Positions 1 through 8,534 of a DNA stretch of 53,284 nucleotides are shown in pieces. The notes below the pieces were generated by a model that was not told the origin of the DNA, ran no database searches, and saw only the letters and a list, made by a program, of their open reading frames with translations. Made by a program: the position numbers and the translations under genes. Each line of letters opens with the position of its first letter. Position 1 is the first letter of the stretch. This DNA comes from an uncultured Lachnospiraceae bacterium (GTDB taxonomy: Bacteria > Bacillota > Clostridia > Lachnospirales > Lachnospiraceae): NCBI GenBank assembly GCA_902786205.1, contig CADABQ010000021.1, positions 1 through 53,284 of the forward strand. Direction: 5' to 3'.

Positions 1-82
1 AGTTTTGATTTGAACAAAAACCTTGCATTTATTTTACCACAAAACTGGCTGAAAGTCAGTAATTACAGGGATTTTCTGTTAT

Positions 83-241
83 TCAGCAGACACTAATTAT
101 AGTGGTACTTTTTCCCGCACCATTTGGTCCTAACAATCCAAAAATTTCTCCCTTACGAATTTCAATATTTAAGTTATCAACAACTATTTTATTATTATAT
201 TTCTTTGTTAAATCTGTTGTTTTTAAGATAATATCTCCCAT
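83..241 (-). pseudogene. ABC transporter ATP-binding subunit, N-terminal fragment
   Basis: Reading from an ATG with a good ribosome site (AAGGAG, 6 nt upstream), this 52-codon frame encodes the start of an ABC ATPase of the multidrug/bacitracin-exporter type: an A-loop region ([15 protein letters not shown]) and a complete Walker A (GPNGAGKST, residues 38-46). Six residues later it meets a stop. A working subunit needs about 200-300 residues with Q-loop, signature, Walker B and H-loop, none of which are present. The homology ends abruptly just after Walker A, so a deletion or insertion removed the rest. The remaining DNA to the window edge shows nothing recognisable. Assignment as an ABC ATPase is firm; the transported substrate is unknown. 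Confidence 0.8.
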
Positions 242-543
242 TGTGCTCTCCTTCATTGGTTATTTCTAACTACACTGACATCATAACAATTTCTGTAAAG
301 AGCGTGTAGTGAAAAAAGATATAGTTTGAATATGACTTTTGTCATGTTTTATTCCATGCCAAATGCAGTTGCTTCCCTTTGCAACTCTATCTTCCTTTCG
401 CATCCATATACATCCTGCGGAGCATTTTACTCTACAGGACGCATTTTTTTATAAAATAAAAAAGGTTCCAGGCATAATCACATTAACCTTGAACCTCTTA
501 GCTATTATAATTTTTATAACCTGGAACTATTTTATTCTTTATG
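242..543. other. Intergenic stretch without a supported gene
   Basis: This AT-rich stretch lies between two gene relics. The only structure noticed is an 8-bp inverted repeat (GTTCCAGG at about 469-476 and CCTGGAAC at about 521-528) with a long loop. Short open frames here have no convincing start site or protein-like composition. Confidence 0.4.
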
Positions 544-745
544 TTATATGGAAATATTCATTTTTTCCCATTTATCTAATACCCCTTGATACTTTTCCCC
601 TTTACGCTTTACAAATGATTTGATTCCCATATTGAAAATAGCATTGTGTACAATAGCTTGAATAGGATGATTTCTTTTATTCTGTGAAGTATGTTAGAAG
701 TCGTTCCTTTTTTCTTGGAGAACCATTAATAATTACGATATTCAT
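544..745 (-). pseudogene. Flavodoxin-like NADPH-dependent FMN reductase relic
   Basis: The ATG at 745, preceded by AAAGGA, starts MNIVIINGSPRKK, the hallmark FMN-binding loop (NGSPRK) at the N-terminus of NADPH-dependent FMN reductases of the flavodoxin fold. The frame then breaks. Shifting by one base restores GTTSNILHRIKEI, the expected continuation, and a third stretch (GIKSFVKRKGEKYQGVLDKW) resembles the C-terminal helix of the family. The whole remnant is about 200 bp, whereas intact genes are about 500-600 bp, so the middle is deleted as well as frameshifted. It is non-functional. Identification rests on motif memory only. Confidence 0.6.
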
Positions 746-807
746 ATTACTATCCTTTCCACAGCAATTAGAGTTTGTCCGCTCTACAACTCCCAGGTTG
801 TCTGTTA

Positions 808-1620
808 TTAAATCTTTGCAACAAATTCTTCTATCAATCTATTTATCTGTTCGGGTTTGTCTGTATTAGAATTATGTCCAGCATCTTCAATCCATATCAA
901 AGGAATTTTCGTGTTTCGATGCCATGCTTTGTTATACCGTATGCACGAACCAGCATGATCCTGTGTACCGCATATTAACAAGGCTGGACATTTAAGCTCA
1001 TACGGCAGATTCTTTTCCATTGCCTCTGCCAAAATACGAAAGCCATGTCCGGCAATTTTCGCATAACGCTTTTGGTCACCATCATAGACCAGCATCATTT
1101 CACACATTAGATTTCTGCCATAATCAGACGTGGCAACTCCTTTTGTCCCCGATTTCAAAAGCAATTTCCACGGATAATGAGCATATACTGGTTCCATTCG
1201 CTTCAGAAGCCAGAGTTCAACCGCAGTCACATAGTTCCGTTGCAGCGGTGCAGAGTCAACGGAGACAAAACCTGTTAATCGGTTTGGATAGAGCTGTGCA
1301 TAAGCCTGCCCCACATATCCGCCCATAGACTGACCAACAATGACCGGTTTTGTAATTTTTTCTTGATTTAAAATGTCGTTCAGCCATTTTGCCTTATCAA
1401 ACAAATCGAAATCAAACCGAAACGGCCATGAAGATGCGTGTGCCGGTGCATCCCATACCACAACATTATACTTCTCCTTGAAATATTGAATCTGTTTATC
1501 AAACAATCTATGATCGGCAGTTAACCCAGGCAGAAAAACAAGGCTAATTTCATCCGGGTGTGAAACGCTTGCCCAATAGTGGATTGTTCCGCAAGGAGTC
1601 TGATATGTTTTTTCTTTCAT
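808..1620 (-). CDS. Alpha/beta-fold hydrolase
   Basis: This 270-residue cytosolic protein belongs to the alpha/beta hydrolase superfamily. Visible motifs are the oxyanion-side loop FLPGLTADHRLFD (about 29-41), the nucleophile elbow GQSMGG with Ser98, and a C-terminal DAGHNSNTDKPE segment carrying the catalytic His. The acid is probably Asp in the GTQDHAG loop. The frame is open eight codons further upstream, but GGAGGG lies 7 nt before the ATG at 1620, so I place the start there. No signal peptide. The substrate cannot be told from sequence; esterase, lactonase or C-C hydrolase are all possible. It stands alone between relics, with the same orientation as its neighbours. Confidence 0.85.
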   Translation of the reverse strand: MKEKTYQTPCGTIHYWASVSHPDEISLVFLPGLTADHRLFDKQIQYFKEKYNVVVWDAPAHASSWPFRFDFDLFDKAKWLNDILNQEKITKPVIVGQSMGGYVGQAYAQLYPNRLTGFVSVDSAPLQRNYVTAVELWLLKRMEPVYAHYPWKLLLKSGTKGVATSDYGRNLMCEMMLVYDGDQKRYAKIAGHGFRILAEAMEKNLPYELKCPALLICGTQDHAGSCIRYNKAWHRNTKIPLIWIEDAGHNSNTDKPEQINRLIEEFVAKI

Positions 1621-1689
1621 TGATTTTCCCTCCAAAGCTCCCAATTTGTATTGTTTTATTATATCATTTATTGCTCTGCAAACTTAAAT

Positions 1690-2040
1690 TTATATATGTG
1701 TGATTGCCCGTAATCTACGATAATCGGCACCCCATTCACTTCCATTCCACAGTGCCACTCTTGTTAAATTCTCAACTTTTTTAATGATTTCATTCTGTAC
1801 CTTTTCCGGCATTAACTCCAAATCAGATGCAAAAAATTGTTTCATCCAATTCGCTAATCCATTCTCATTATCCTTCCATGGCGTTGGTCTGTCAAAATCA
1901 TATATATGATCAATCGTAAAGCCGTTCTTTTTCAACAAGTCAGCAAAATACTCACTGGTTGGGAAATTAAACTTTTGATTATATTCATATCCTAAATCCT
2001 GACAAACTTTCATAAATGCATTTTCAATGGTTGCAATCAT
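1690..2040 (-). pseudogene. SAM-dependent methyltransferase, C-terminal fragment
   Basis: The 116 residues match the C-terminal half of the class I SAM-dependent methyltransferases annotated near trans-aconitate methyltransferase. Family-like landmarks are FPTSEYFADLLKKNGF, YDFDRPTPWKDNENGLANWM and the terminal LWNGSEWGADYRRLRAI. The Rossmann half with the SAM-binding G-x-G loop, normally about 130 residues upstream, is missing. An in-frame stop directly precedes the ATG, and panE begins only 50 bp further on. The fragment could be translated from the weak AAGG site but cannot bind SAM. I read it as a 5'-deleted gene. Confidence 0.7.
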
Positions 2041-2091
2041 TCATAAATATGCCTTTTTCTCTCTGACAGATGAACACTATAACCTCAATTT

Positions 2092-3048
2092 TTACTTAAA
2101 CATCACAGGTTCTTCATTCCCCTTATTATAATCAAACACGCCCTCGTTCTTTTCCTCAAGTGCCTTAATCATATGATAGGTATACTCATTATACGGCGTT
2201 GGGATGCCAAGCTCCTTTCCCATGCGTACCAATGCTCCAGAAAACATTTCAATTTCTGTCTGGCGTCCTGCATCCAAATCCTGTAAGGTGGAATATCTCG
2301 CACTTGGTGGCACAGCACTTCTCTGTGTATAAGTATTTTCCACTTTTGACAAGTCAATTCCCTTTGCCAAAGCGATTGTCTCTAACTCCTCTTTCAGTTT
2401 ATCACTGATTGCTTTCATATGCACACTATCCCTGTAACAGCCAACCCCTGCTCCCAAGATTGCCTGTGGAAGGTTGTTGCACACATTTAACCGATATTTA
2501 CTCCACATTTCTTCCCGAATATATTCCGTTACACGAAAATGTATTTGAGTTCTTTCAAAGAGTTCTTTTATTGCCTGCACCCGCTCACTATCATACGGCG
2601 GCTCTAATTCTCCATAGATAATTCCTATTGTTGTGTCTGGATCAAAATAATACCCTTTTCCCTCTTTATGAGAGGCTATCTTAATCACGGAATATAAAAG
2701 ATGCGAATTTCCTACCTCTTTTGCAATCCGTTCCTCACTATCCACACCGTTCATCAAACTCATGACAATTGTATTTTCTCCCACTGCTTCTTTGATGCTT
2801 GGCAAAACAGACAAAAGCACATTATATTTGAGTGCAACCACCAATAAATCTGCCTTTCTTGCTTCTTTTGGTGTCCATACCTGTGGATAATACACTTTAT
2901 CATTGATAAGGCATCCCTCATTTTTAATTCGCTCTGCTCTTTCTCCCTCCGCAATAACTCCTAATTTCACATCATGTAAGGAAGAAATTCCCCAAATGAG
3001 ATAGGAACCCACTGCTCCTGCTCCTAAAATGGCTACGGAATGTATCAT
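2092..3048 (-). CDS. panE: 2-dehydropantoate 2-reductase
   Basis: At 318 residues this is a full-length ketopantoate reductase (PanE/ApbA family), which reduces 2-dehydropantoate to pantoate with NADPH in pantothenate/coenzyme A synthesis. It opens with the dinucleotide-binding motif GAGAVGSYL (residues 9-17). The central LKYNVLLSVLP and the helix EEMWSKYRLNVCNNLPQA, which holds the catalytic Lys, are typical, and the C-terminal ketopantoate-binding domain includes SARYSTLQDLDAGRQTEIE. No other pan gene is nearby, and PanE paralogues of unknown substrate are common in Clostridia, so the physiological substrate is less certain than the family. A ribosome site AAGAGGAAA precedes the ATG. Confidence 0.88.
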   Translation of the reverse strand: MIHSVAILGAGAVGSYLIWGISSLHDVKLGVIAEGERAERIKNEGCLINDKVYYPQVWTPKEARKADLLVVALKYNVLLSVLPSIKEAVGENTIVMSLMNGVDSEERIAKEVGNSHLLYSVIKIASHKEGKGYYFDPDTTIGIIYGELEPPYDSERVQAIKELFERTQIHFRVTEYIREEMWSKYRLNVCNNLPQAILGAGVGCYRDSVHMKAISDKLKEELETIALAKGIDLSKVENTYTQRSAVPPSARYSTLQDLDAGRQTEIEMFSGALVRMGKELGIPTPYNEYTYHMIKALEEKNEGVFDYNKGNEEPVMFK

Positions 3049-3139
3049 TTTCTTTTCCTCTTTTCTTACTTTTTCTTGTTCTTCATTAATACAAAACCAA
3101 TCTTAATGCTTATACTAACAATTAATCTATGCTTTGCAT

Positions 3140-4444
3140 CTACCCTTCTAATTTTTTATTTATCTTCTCTATCCATGCGACATCATTCCCCCTTACGTTT
3201 CCTTTTATGCTCAGCAAAGAATTAATCAATTCTGGATCAGGTAATGCACCAAGTGCACCTTTCCTATATTTCTCCATAATATCCGTGGTATCTCTTACCC
3301 CCTGCTGTGCTGTAAAATCAGCAAGTGAGTAAACATATACACCATCTTCATCTTTATGAACAAACCAAATCTGCTCCTTTCGGAACATTCTCTTGCAATC
3401 CATAAGATTAATATCATGAACAGTAAATATCATCTGTGCACTTGTGTTCAATTCATTATTAAACATTGCTACAATGGCTCTTGTAAGCTTAAAATGAATA
3501 CTACTATCCAACTCGTCTACAACAAGAACTCTGCCTTGCTCAAGTGCTTCGATAACATAACTTGCAATTGCAGCAATCTTCTTTGTTCCAGTAGAATCAA
3601 ACATCATACTTGGTACATGCACTCCTTTGTATGTGGAAACCAGTCGAATCTGATCCATAATATTCTCTGGAATATCTAGCACTTTCTCATCTGGTTTTTC
3701 ATTATCTTCACCAGTTTTTATTTGTATTTTATCCATATCCACATATTCAAAATTATCCATATATAAATCTGCATTCTTTATGAAATCAACAACCTTTTCT
3801 TGCAAATGGTTCTTATTTTTCATAAGTTCAATTGTATGCTGCATAGGTATATTATTCATATTAATAATATCAATTTTCTCCGCAAATCCAACAAGAATTT
3901 GCTTCATTTCATTGATATGCTCAAATTTACTGGTATCTATTACATAACATAACAAATTATTTTTTGATACCACTGGAATCATAGCCTTCACATCCACATC
4001 AGTACACTCACATAAGTCATCTCTGGTATCCTTCTTTAACCAGCATACTTCTGTTTCATTATTATGCCGATCTTTTGATAACTCTGAAAATGATTCATAT
4101 ATATATTCTTCTTTTTCAGCATCATACTTAAAATCATAAGAAAATTTTCTCCCAGATGCCATAAATGTTACACCTAACTCGCATACCTCACTCTTTGAAA
4201 ATATATTAGGCATTAAACTATTTTTTTTATTTAAAAGAACATTTTTTATTGCTCTAATACACTTAATCAAACAGGTTTTTCCTGCATTGTTTGGACCATA
4301 TATTCCAACTGTTTTAAGTACATTAAAATTGTTCTCCTTATGAACATTTGCTCCAAATTTCTTATTTCGCATATCTGCTTTCATAGAAAATGTAATACTC
4401 TCCTCAAACGCATAACAATTTTTTGCTCTTATTTCTATAATCAT
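3140..4444 (-). CDS. AAA family ATPase (COG1106-type, RloA/AbiL-like)
   Basis: This 434-residue protein is an SMC/ABC-like AAA ATPase of the COG1106 group. It starts with MIIEIRAKNCYAFEESITFSM, the usual N-terminal strand pair, followed by Walker A GPNNAGKT (residues 50-57). The late Walker B and switch region (VLVVDELDSSIH) is near residue 300, with a QMIFTVHD H-loop. The C-terminal TDIMEKYRKGALGALPDP is typical of the group. Relatives occur in phage-defence modules (AbiLii, RloA of RloAB, retron and OLD-like partners), usually with a second effector gene. No such partner is adjacent here. It has its own promoter (4485-4512) and a GGGGGA ribosome site 8 nt before the ATG. A defence role is inferred from the family only. 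Confidence 0.8.
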   Translation of the reverse strand: MIIEIRAKNCYAFEESITFSMKADMRNKKFGANVHKENNFNVLKTVGIYGPNNAGKTCLIKCIRAIKNVLLNKKNSLMPNIFSKSEVCELGVTFMASGRKFSYDFKYDAEKEEYIYESFSELSKDRHNNETEVCWLKKDTRDDLCECTDVDVKAMIPVVSKNNLLCYVIDTSKFEHINEMKQILVGFAEKIDIINMNNIPMQHTIELMKNKNHLQEKVVDFIKNADLYMDNFEYVDMDKIQIKTGEDNEKPDEKVLDIPENIMDQIRLVSTYKGVHVPSMMFDSTGTKKIAAIASYVIEALEQGRVLVVDELDSSIHFKLTRAIVAMFNNELNTSAQMIFTVHDINLMDCKRMFRKEQIWFVHKDEDGVYVYSLADFTAQQGVRDTTDIMEKYRKGALGALPDPELINSLLSIKGNVRGNDVAWIEKINKKLEG

Positions 4445-4484
4445 AGCTCATTCCCCCAGGTTACTTTTTCTCTATTTTATCATT

Positions 4485-4512
4485 ATTATATCATATATTA
4501 TTTTTTATGCAA
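4485..4512 (-). promoter_or_regulatory. Promoter of the AAA ATPase gene
   Basis: On the minus strand, TTGCAT (4512-4507) and TATAAT (4490-4485) are separated by 16 nt, about 40 nt upstream of the ATPase start codon. The -10 is consensus. This is a sigma-A-type promoter by inspection. Confidence 0.6.
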
Positions 4513-4944
4513 TTTTTTTTCACAAAAAATTTTTTTTTAAATTCATTATTGCCTGTGGTTATAGAAAGATATTCTTTGAGCTATCCCCTCTCCACACAGA
4601 CATCCCAATCACTGTCTCATCTGTATCCTCTATTATTCATAATTATTAATAACAACCTCTGACTCTTTTACACTCATTACATAGGTTCAAATATCCACTC
4701 AGCCAAAAAACAAGACGAACTTCCGCATAACTTCTTGATAAAAGTTACGTTTTACACCGTAGTGCGACCAGTAACTGATAAAATACAGTACAAAACAAAA
4801 ACTTTCTTATCTTACTGACATGCGTTATAATTATTGATACTAGAGTCAAAAGACCTGATCTCACATAAGTTTTCCTGCATGTGGGGACAGTCCTTGAAAC
4901 AAAAAAAATGAGCGTAAAGCGAAAAACACGGAGGTAGATAGAAT
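4513..4944. other. Intergenic stretch, nothing clear
   Basis: About 430 bp of AT-rich DNA between the ATPase promoter and a GNAT relic. I see no protein-like frame, T-box, riboswitch motif or strong hairpin. An isolated TATAAT near 4826 lacks a good -35. Confidence 0.4.
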
Positions 4945-5069
4945 GAAGCAAAACGTTTGGGCTGTTATGAAATCACACTGAATGTATGGTCTGGCAATAC
5001 TTCGGCTGAAAATTTTATGAAAAAATAGGGTTGAAAACCAAAGAAAGACAGATAGAATATATATTATAA
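4945..5069 (+). pseudogene. GNAT acetyltransferase, C-terminal relic
   Basis: From 4945 the frame reads EAKRLGCYEITLNVWSGNTSA, which closely resembles the C-terminal strand-helix of GCN5-related N-acetyltransferases (consensus A-KIGCYEITLNVWS-N--A--FYEK-GF). The frame reaches TAG after NFMKK. One reading-frame change restores EKIGLKTKERQIEYIL and the natural stop at 5069. Upstream the frame is closed by TAG at 4939, so the acetyl-CoA-binding part is gone. A frameshifted fragment of about 42 codons remains. The antiporter begins 97 bp downstream. Confidence 0.7.
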
Positions 5070-5166
5070 AATAGCCAACTGTTTCTGCAATTTGTAGGAT
5101 TTATTTGAAAAAAGTGGGCAAAACATACTAGGAAACAATTATATTTTAAAGAAAGAGGCAAATATT

Positions 5167-6093
5167 ATGATTTTACAAGTTTTAATTTTATTGTTAGGTT
5201 TTTTATTGTTAGTGAAGGGAGCAGATTGTTTTGTGGAAGGCGCTGCAAGTCTGGCAAAAAAACTAGGAATTCCCCAATTGATAATAGGCCTTACTATTGT
5301 GGCTATGGGTACCAGCATGCCGGAAGCTGCTGTAAGTATCACGGCTGCATTACACAATAACGCGGGAATTACTATCGGAAATGTTGTAGGTAGCAATATA
5401 TTAAATATCCTGATTATTCTTGGTATTACAGCGGTTATTACAAATGTGGCAATTCAGAAATCTACTCTATACTATGAGATACCATTTATGACTGGAATCA
5501 CCATTTTAATGATGCTATTCGGTATTTCCGGTTCTAAAATAACATTGATAGAAGGTGTCATATTCTGGATTTTATTTCTTGGATTCCTTTGCTATCTTTT
5601 TGTAATGTCAAAGAAAAGTAAGGCACCGGAAGAGGAGGAAGCAAAAGATATACCAGTGTGGAAATGTATTTTATTTATGTTAATCGGCGGAATCATGGTT
5701 GTAAAGGGAAGCGATTTTGCAGTTAGCGGTGCATCTGAAATTGCAAGATTTTTTGGAATGAGCGAAAGATTTATAGGACTTACCATTGTTGCATTTGGTA
5801 CATCCCTTCCAGAACTTGTAACATCTGTTACCGCAGCGAAAAAAGGAAATGTTGATATTGCCATTGGTAATATTGTAGGTAGCAATATCTTTAACATTTT
5901 GTTTGTAATTGGAACAACCGCACTGATTTGTGCAGTTCCATTCCAAAGCAAATTTATGATTGATACCACTATTGCTATTATTAGTGGCATCGTACTTTGG
6001 CTCGGCACTATTAAAACCAAAGAACTAAGAAGACATTGTGGGATTATTATGCTGCTGATCTATGCTGCATATTTTGTGTACTTATGTATGTAA
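5167..6093 (+). CDS. Calcium/sodium antiporter (CaCA family, YrbG-like)
   Basis: The 308 residues form a cation/Ca2+ exchanger of the CaCA superfamily, an inner-membrane protein with about ten hydrophobic segments that exports Ca2+ against Na+, K+ or H+. The two inverted alpha-repeats are plain. Repeat 1 has GTSMPEAAVSITAA and GNVVGSNILNILIILG; repeat 2 has GTSLPELVTSVTAAKKGN and GNIVGSNIFNILFVIG. The conserved acidic residues of each GTS-PE motif, which bind the ion, are present. A polar loop (KKSKAPEEEEAKD) separates the halves. Length matches the bacterial family. The ribosome site is AAAGAGG, 8 nt before the ATG. A relic lies on each side, so it appears to be a single-gene unit. Confidence 0.9.
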   Translation: MILQVLILLLGFLLLVKGADCFVEGAASLAKKLGIPQLIIGLTIVAMGTSMPEAAVSITAALHNNAGITIGNVVGSNILNILIILGITAVITNVAIQKSTLYYEIPFMTGITILMMLFGISGSKITLIEGVIFWILFLGFLCYLFVMSKKSKAPEEEEAKDIPVWKCILFMLIGGIMVVKGSDFAVSGASEIARFFGMSERFIGLTIVAFGTSLPELVTSVTAAKKGNVDIAIGNIVGSNIFNILFVIGTTALICAVPFQSKFMIDTTIAIISGIVLWLGTIKTKELRRHCGIIMLLIYAAYFVYLCM

Positions 6094-6097
6094 CTAC

Positions 6098-6244
6098 GAA
6101 TTACACAATTTGATGCCCCACACCGTTTATGTAAATGTCCCTCCACGGGTAGAATATACCTTGAGTGACTTAGAGAAGTCCCTGAAACCCATTTTTGATT
6201 CTATGGTGAAATGGGACAATTCCTATAACTCTAATCTACAAAAA
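6098..6244 (+). pseudogene. HxlR-family transcription regulator, C-terminal relic
   Basis: The frame that continues past the antiporter contains TVYVNVPPRVEYTLSDLEKSL followed by KPIFDSMVKWDNSYNSNL. This is very like the wing and last helix of HxlR/MarR-like regulators (consensus VPPRVEYSLT-LGKSL-PILD-M--WG--Y). The DNA-binding helix-turn-helix half is absent, and translation runs on into unrelated sequence. I interpret it as the 3' remnant of a deleted regulator gene joined directly behind the antiporter stop codon. The relation to the family is by motif recognition. Confidence 0.65.
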
Positions 6245-6710
6245 AGATTTGTGATTTTTAGGTGCATTTTCTATTTGGAAGATATTGAAAGTCACCTATC
6301 TTACAACTGTCAAGGATACTCGAAATCTCCCTTGCCACTTGCTCATATAAAATTGGCACTATTTTCCTACGAGCTACGAAGCTTATTCTCCGCACCTCAT
6401 GCAAGAAAACCCACGCCTACTGGCTTTTGGTTTTCTTGCTCTTTTATAAATAATTTTCTCTTATTTTTCTCTTACTACAAACACCTTTCCTCCCTGAAAA
6501 TCCTTTACATGGCATTTCATTATTTATCACTCCTTACTGTACTATAATTATTTATTATAATTTATTATTTATCATTTATTTTCTAGCAAGTCATACATTC
6601 TCATTTCTATCATTGTACTATCCTTGCAAAATAAAGATATATGTTATACAATATATTATAAGAAAACTGTAATAAAATATTAGAATTTCTTATGAAAGGA
6701 CGATGGTTTT
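6245..6710. other. Intergenic stretch with a strong hairpin
   Basis: The main structure is a hairpin at 6401-6439. Outer arms GCAAGAAAACC and GGTTTTCTTGC (11 bp) enclose a smaller GCC-TACT-GGC stem, and TCTTTT follows, so it may work as a terminator on the plus strand. The rest is AT-rich and shows no gene. Confidence 0.5.
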
Positions 6711-6983
6711 ATGAAGAAAATCAGAACAAGATTTTTAGCTGTATGTCTAACCTTATTACTTGGAGTATGTGCTCCTATGCAACTTCAAACTGCTGATAAC
6801 GGACAACTTACGGTAACAAGCATAACAAAAATCGATGCCAAAAAGAAATCGAAAACAGTTTACATTACCAGAACAGGGAAATGCTACCACAAAAGGAAAC
6901 GTGGAAACGGTACATACTATAAGTCTACGTTAAAGCATGCGAAATCACTGGGACTTCGCAAATGCAAGAAGTGCTACAAATAA
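6711..6983 (+). CDS. Small secreted basic protein with one CxxC
   Basis: A 90-residue protein with an N-terminal signal peptide (MKKIRTRFLAVCLTLLLGVC, then a cleavable region near residue 27). The mature part ends in a compact domain KTVYITRTGKCYHKRK ... LRKCKKCYK. It resembles the short secreted domains of Firmicutes with the pattern TGxxYHxxxC...CxxC, which look like zinc or redox knuckles. Here the Cys expected after YH is Arg (YHKRKR; codon CGT, one transition from TGT), so the four-ligand set looks incomplete unless the Cys before YH substitutes. Function unknown. The ATG at 6711 has AAAGGACG upstream with wide spacing. It is monocistronic and followed by a hairpin terminator. Confidence 0.65.
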   Translation: MKKIRTRFLAVCLTLLLGVCAPMQLQTADNGQLTVTSITKIDAKKKSKTVYITRTGKCYHKRKRGNGTYYKSTLKHAKSLGLRKCKKCYK

Positions 6984-7032
6984 CCATTACATGAACAAAA
7001 CGGAGCGTTTTTGCTCTATCGTTTCTTGTAGA

Positions 7033-7087
7033 TAAAAAAAATGAGCTGAAATGCCTCTTATTACATTTCAGTTCATTCTTTTTATTT
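7033..7087. terminator. Bidirectional terminator
   Basis: The arms ATGAGCTGAAATG (7041-7053) and CATTTCAGTTCAT (7064-7076) pair with one G-T wobble. An A-run lies on the left and a T-run on the right, so the hairpin can end transcripts from both sides: the small secreted protein on plus and the MetE-like relic/LysR on minus. Confidence 0.7.
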
Positions 7088-7091
7088 CTTT

Positions 7092-7181
7092 TTATTTGCC
7101 CCAAACTTCCTCGGCGATTTCCTTTACTAATTTCAATTTTGCCCATTGTTCTTCTTCCGTAATCTTATTACCGATTACTCC
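7092..7181 (-). pseudogene. MetE-like methyltransferase (YxjG/YxjH type), C-terminal relic
   Basis: The last 29 codons of a gene survive: GNKITEEEQWAKLKLVKEIA then EEVWGK and TAA. This is the characteristic C-terminus of the short cobalamin-independent methionine-synthase-like proteins (COG0620, YxjG/YxjH). The remnant begins inside the last codons of the LysR gene in another frame, so the deletion joined the regulator's 3' end to the tail of its former neighbour. LysR regulators next to MetE-like genes are common, which fits a former regulator-target pair. Confidence 0.6.
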
Positions 7182-8074
7182 AAATATTTTTTGATTACTT
7201 CCAAATAGGTAGCTCCCAGCCTGCTACGCATTCCTTTTCTATGTGTAATATAACCAATACGCATATCACTCTCATCTGCCAAGGGTACCGCTATAATATC
7301 TTTTCCATTTAGCTTTTCATCAATTACACCACTACATACCGTATACCCATTTAATCCAATTAGTAGGTTAAACAAGGTTGCCCGATCCCTTACACGGATA
7401 TTTTTCTTACGTTCCGATGAAGAAAATATTTCTTCTGAAAAATAGAAGGAATTATGCTCTCCCTGTTCAAAAGAAAGATACGGAAATTGTTCCAATTCCT
7501 GGTTTGTAATTACCTTTTTTTCTGCCAACGGATGCACCCTGCTGATAAATACATGCGGCTTTGCAACGAATAAGGGGTGAAATTCCAAGTCATGGGATTT
7601 TAAGATTTTCAACAGCACTTTTTCGTTAAAATCATTTAGAAATAATATTCCTATTTCGCTTTTTATGCGTGCTACATCCTCTATTATTTCATAGGTCTGT
7701 GTTTCCCGTAAGCTGAAATCATACTCCTCCTGTCCGTATTCCTTAATTAAATCTACAAATGCATTTACCGCAAAAGAATAGTGTTGGGTAGATACACAAA
7801 ATTGCTTTTTCCCGCCACTTTTTCCTTTAAATTTATCCTCAAGTATTGCCGCCTGCTCCAACACCTGTCTTGCATATCCTAAAAAATCATCCCCTTCTTT
7901 GGACAAACTGATGCCTTTATTGGTTCTGTTAAAGATAACAAGATTCATTTCCTTCTCCAACTCATGGATTGCGTTGGTAAGACTGGGTTGGGAAATATAC
8001 AGTCTATTTGCGGCCTCCGTAATGGTTCCAGTCTCTGCTACCATTATTACATATTTTAATTGTTGTAATGTCAT
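7175..8074 (-). CDS. LysR-family transcription regulator
   Basis: This 299-residue protein has the standard LysR layout. The N-terminal winged helix-turn-helix is MTLQQLKYVIMVAETGTITE followed by AANRLYISQPSLTNAIHELE (residues 1-40), then a linker helix and a periplasmic-binding-protein-like effector domain to residue 299. The effector domain includes the usual CSGVIDEKL-type loop. Length is normal and the C-terminus is complete even though its last bases overlap the MetE-like relic. The start ATG has an AGGT site. The effector is unknown; from the relic downstream I infer a past role in sulfur or methionine metabolism. Regulation of its own gene is likely for the family. Confidence 0.88.
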   Translation of the reverse strand: MTLQQLKYVIMVAETGTITEAANRLYISQPSLTNAIHELEKEMNLVIFNRTNKGISLSKEGDDFLGYARQVLEQAAILEDKFKGKSGGKKQFCVSTQHYSFAVNAFVDLIKEYGQEEYDFSLRETQTYEIIEDVARIKSEIGILFLNDFNEKVLLKILKSHDLEFHPLFVAKPHVFISRVHPLAEKKVITNQELEQFPYLSFEQGEHNSFYFSEEIFSSSERKKNIRVRDRATLFNLLIGLNGYTVCSGVIDEKLNGKDIIAVPLADESDMRIGYITHRKGMRSRLGATYLEVIKKYLE

Positions 8075-8140
8075 ATGTGCTTTTACCTGCTCTCTCTATT
8101 CTTTTCACAAATCATTTTGACTAAAACAGTTGTTTTCATT

Positions 8141-8410
8141 CTAAATCCAGTTATAATCGCCACCTGTAACCGCCAAACTCAAAAGCTGGTCATACTGTGC
8201 AATCTCTTCCGTTCCCTGAAGCATTTTTACCAATTTTGCATCTTCCTTTATTACTGGCATCTCTTCATCAGGACCAATTTCCATATCTGGTTGCTCCCCG
8301 CAAAATGGGCAAACCAGGGACGGTCCTATTTTTATATCCAAAAATCTGCTTCCGCAATTTTCACATTCATAATATCCGCAACGCTCTGTTTCATCTGGTA
8401 CATAATACAT
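8141..8410 (-). CDS. Zinc-ribbon (rubredoxin-like) small protein
   Basis: The 89-residue protein carries one zinc ribbon. CENCGSRF (about residues 16-23) and CPFCGEQP (about 34-41) supply two CxxC knuckles 15 residues apart, as in rubredoxin-type ribbons. The C-terminal half (EDAKLVKMLQGTEEIAQYDQ) is helical and acidic and lacks known motifs. It is probably cytosolic, with a structural zinc. Such orphan ribbons are common and uncharacterised in Lachnospiraceae. CAAGGAGG lies 7 nt before the ATG, so expression is likely. Confidence 0.75.
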   Translation of the reverse strand: MYYVPDETERCGYYECENCGSRFLDIKIGPSLVCPFCGEQPDMEIGPDEEMPVIKEDAKLVKMLQGTEEIAQYDQLLSLAVTGGDYNWI

Positions 8411-8534
8411 TATTTTTCCTCCTTGAAATCTCTATTTTATTATTATTTAGTAAGCACACCTTAGCTATAGGCATGGTTACAGTGTCCTAAAAAATTTCCA
8501 ATCTATTGCTATTCACTCAACCATTATAACACAA

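Noticed and set aside
339..623. 94-codon plus-strand frame
   Set aside because: Low-complexity hydrophobic translation of AT-rich DNA antisense to a flavin reductase relic; no ribosome site.
4943..4981. 12-codon frame MKQNVWAVMKSH with GGAGG upstream
   Set aside because: It lies inside the GNAT relic in another frame, and the ribosome-site-like sequence is probably chance.
5592..6020. Antisense frame of 142 codons within the antiporter gene
   Set aside because: The shadow of a strongly conserved membrane protein gene on the other strand.
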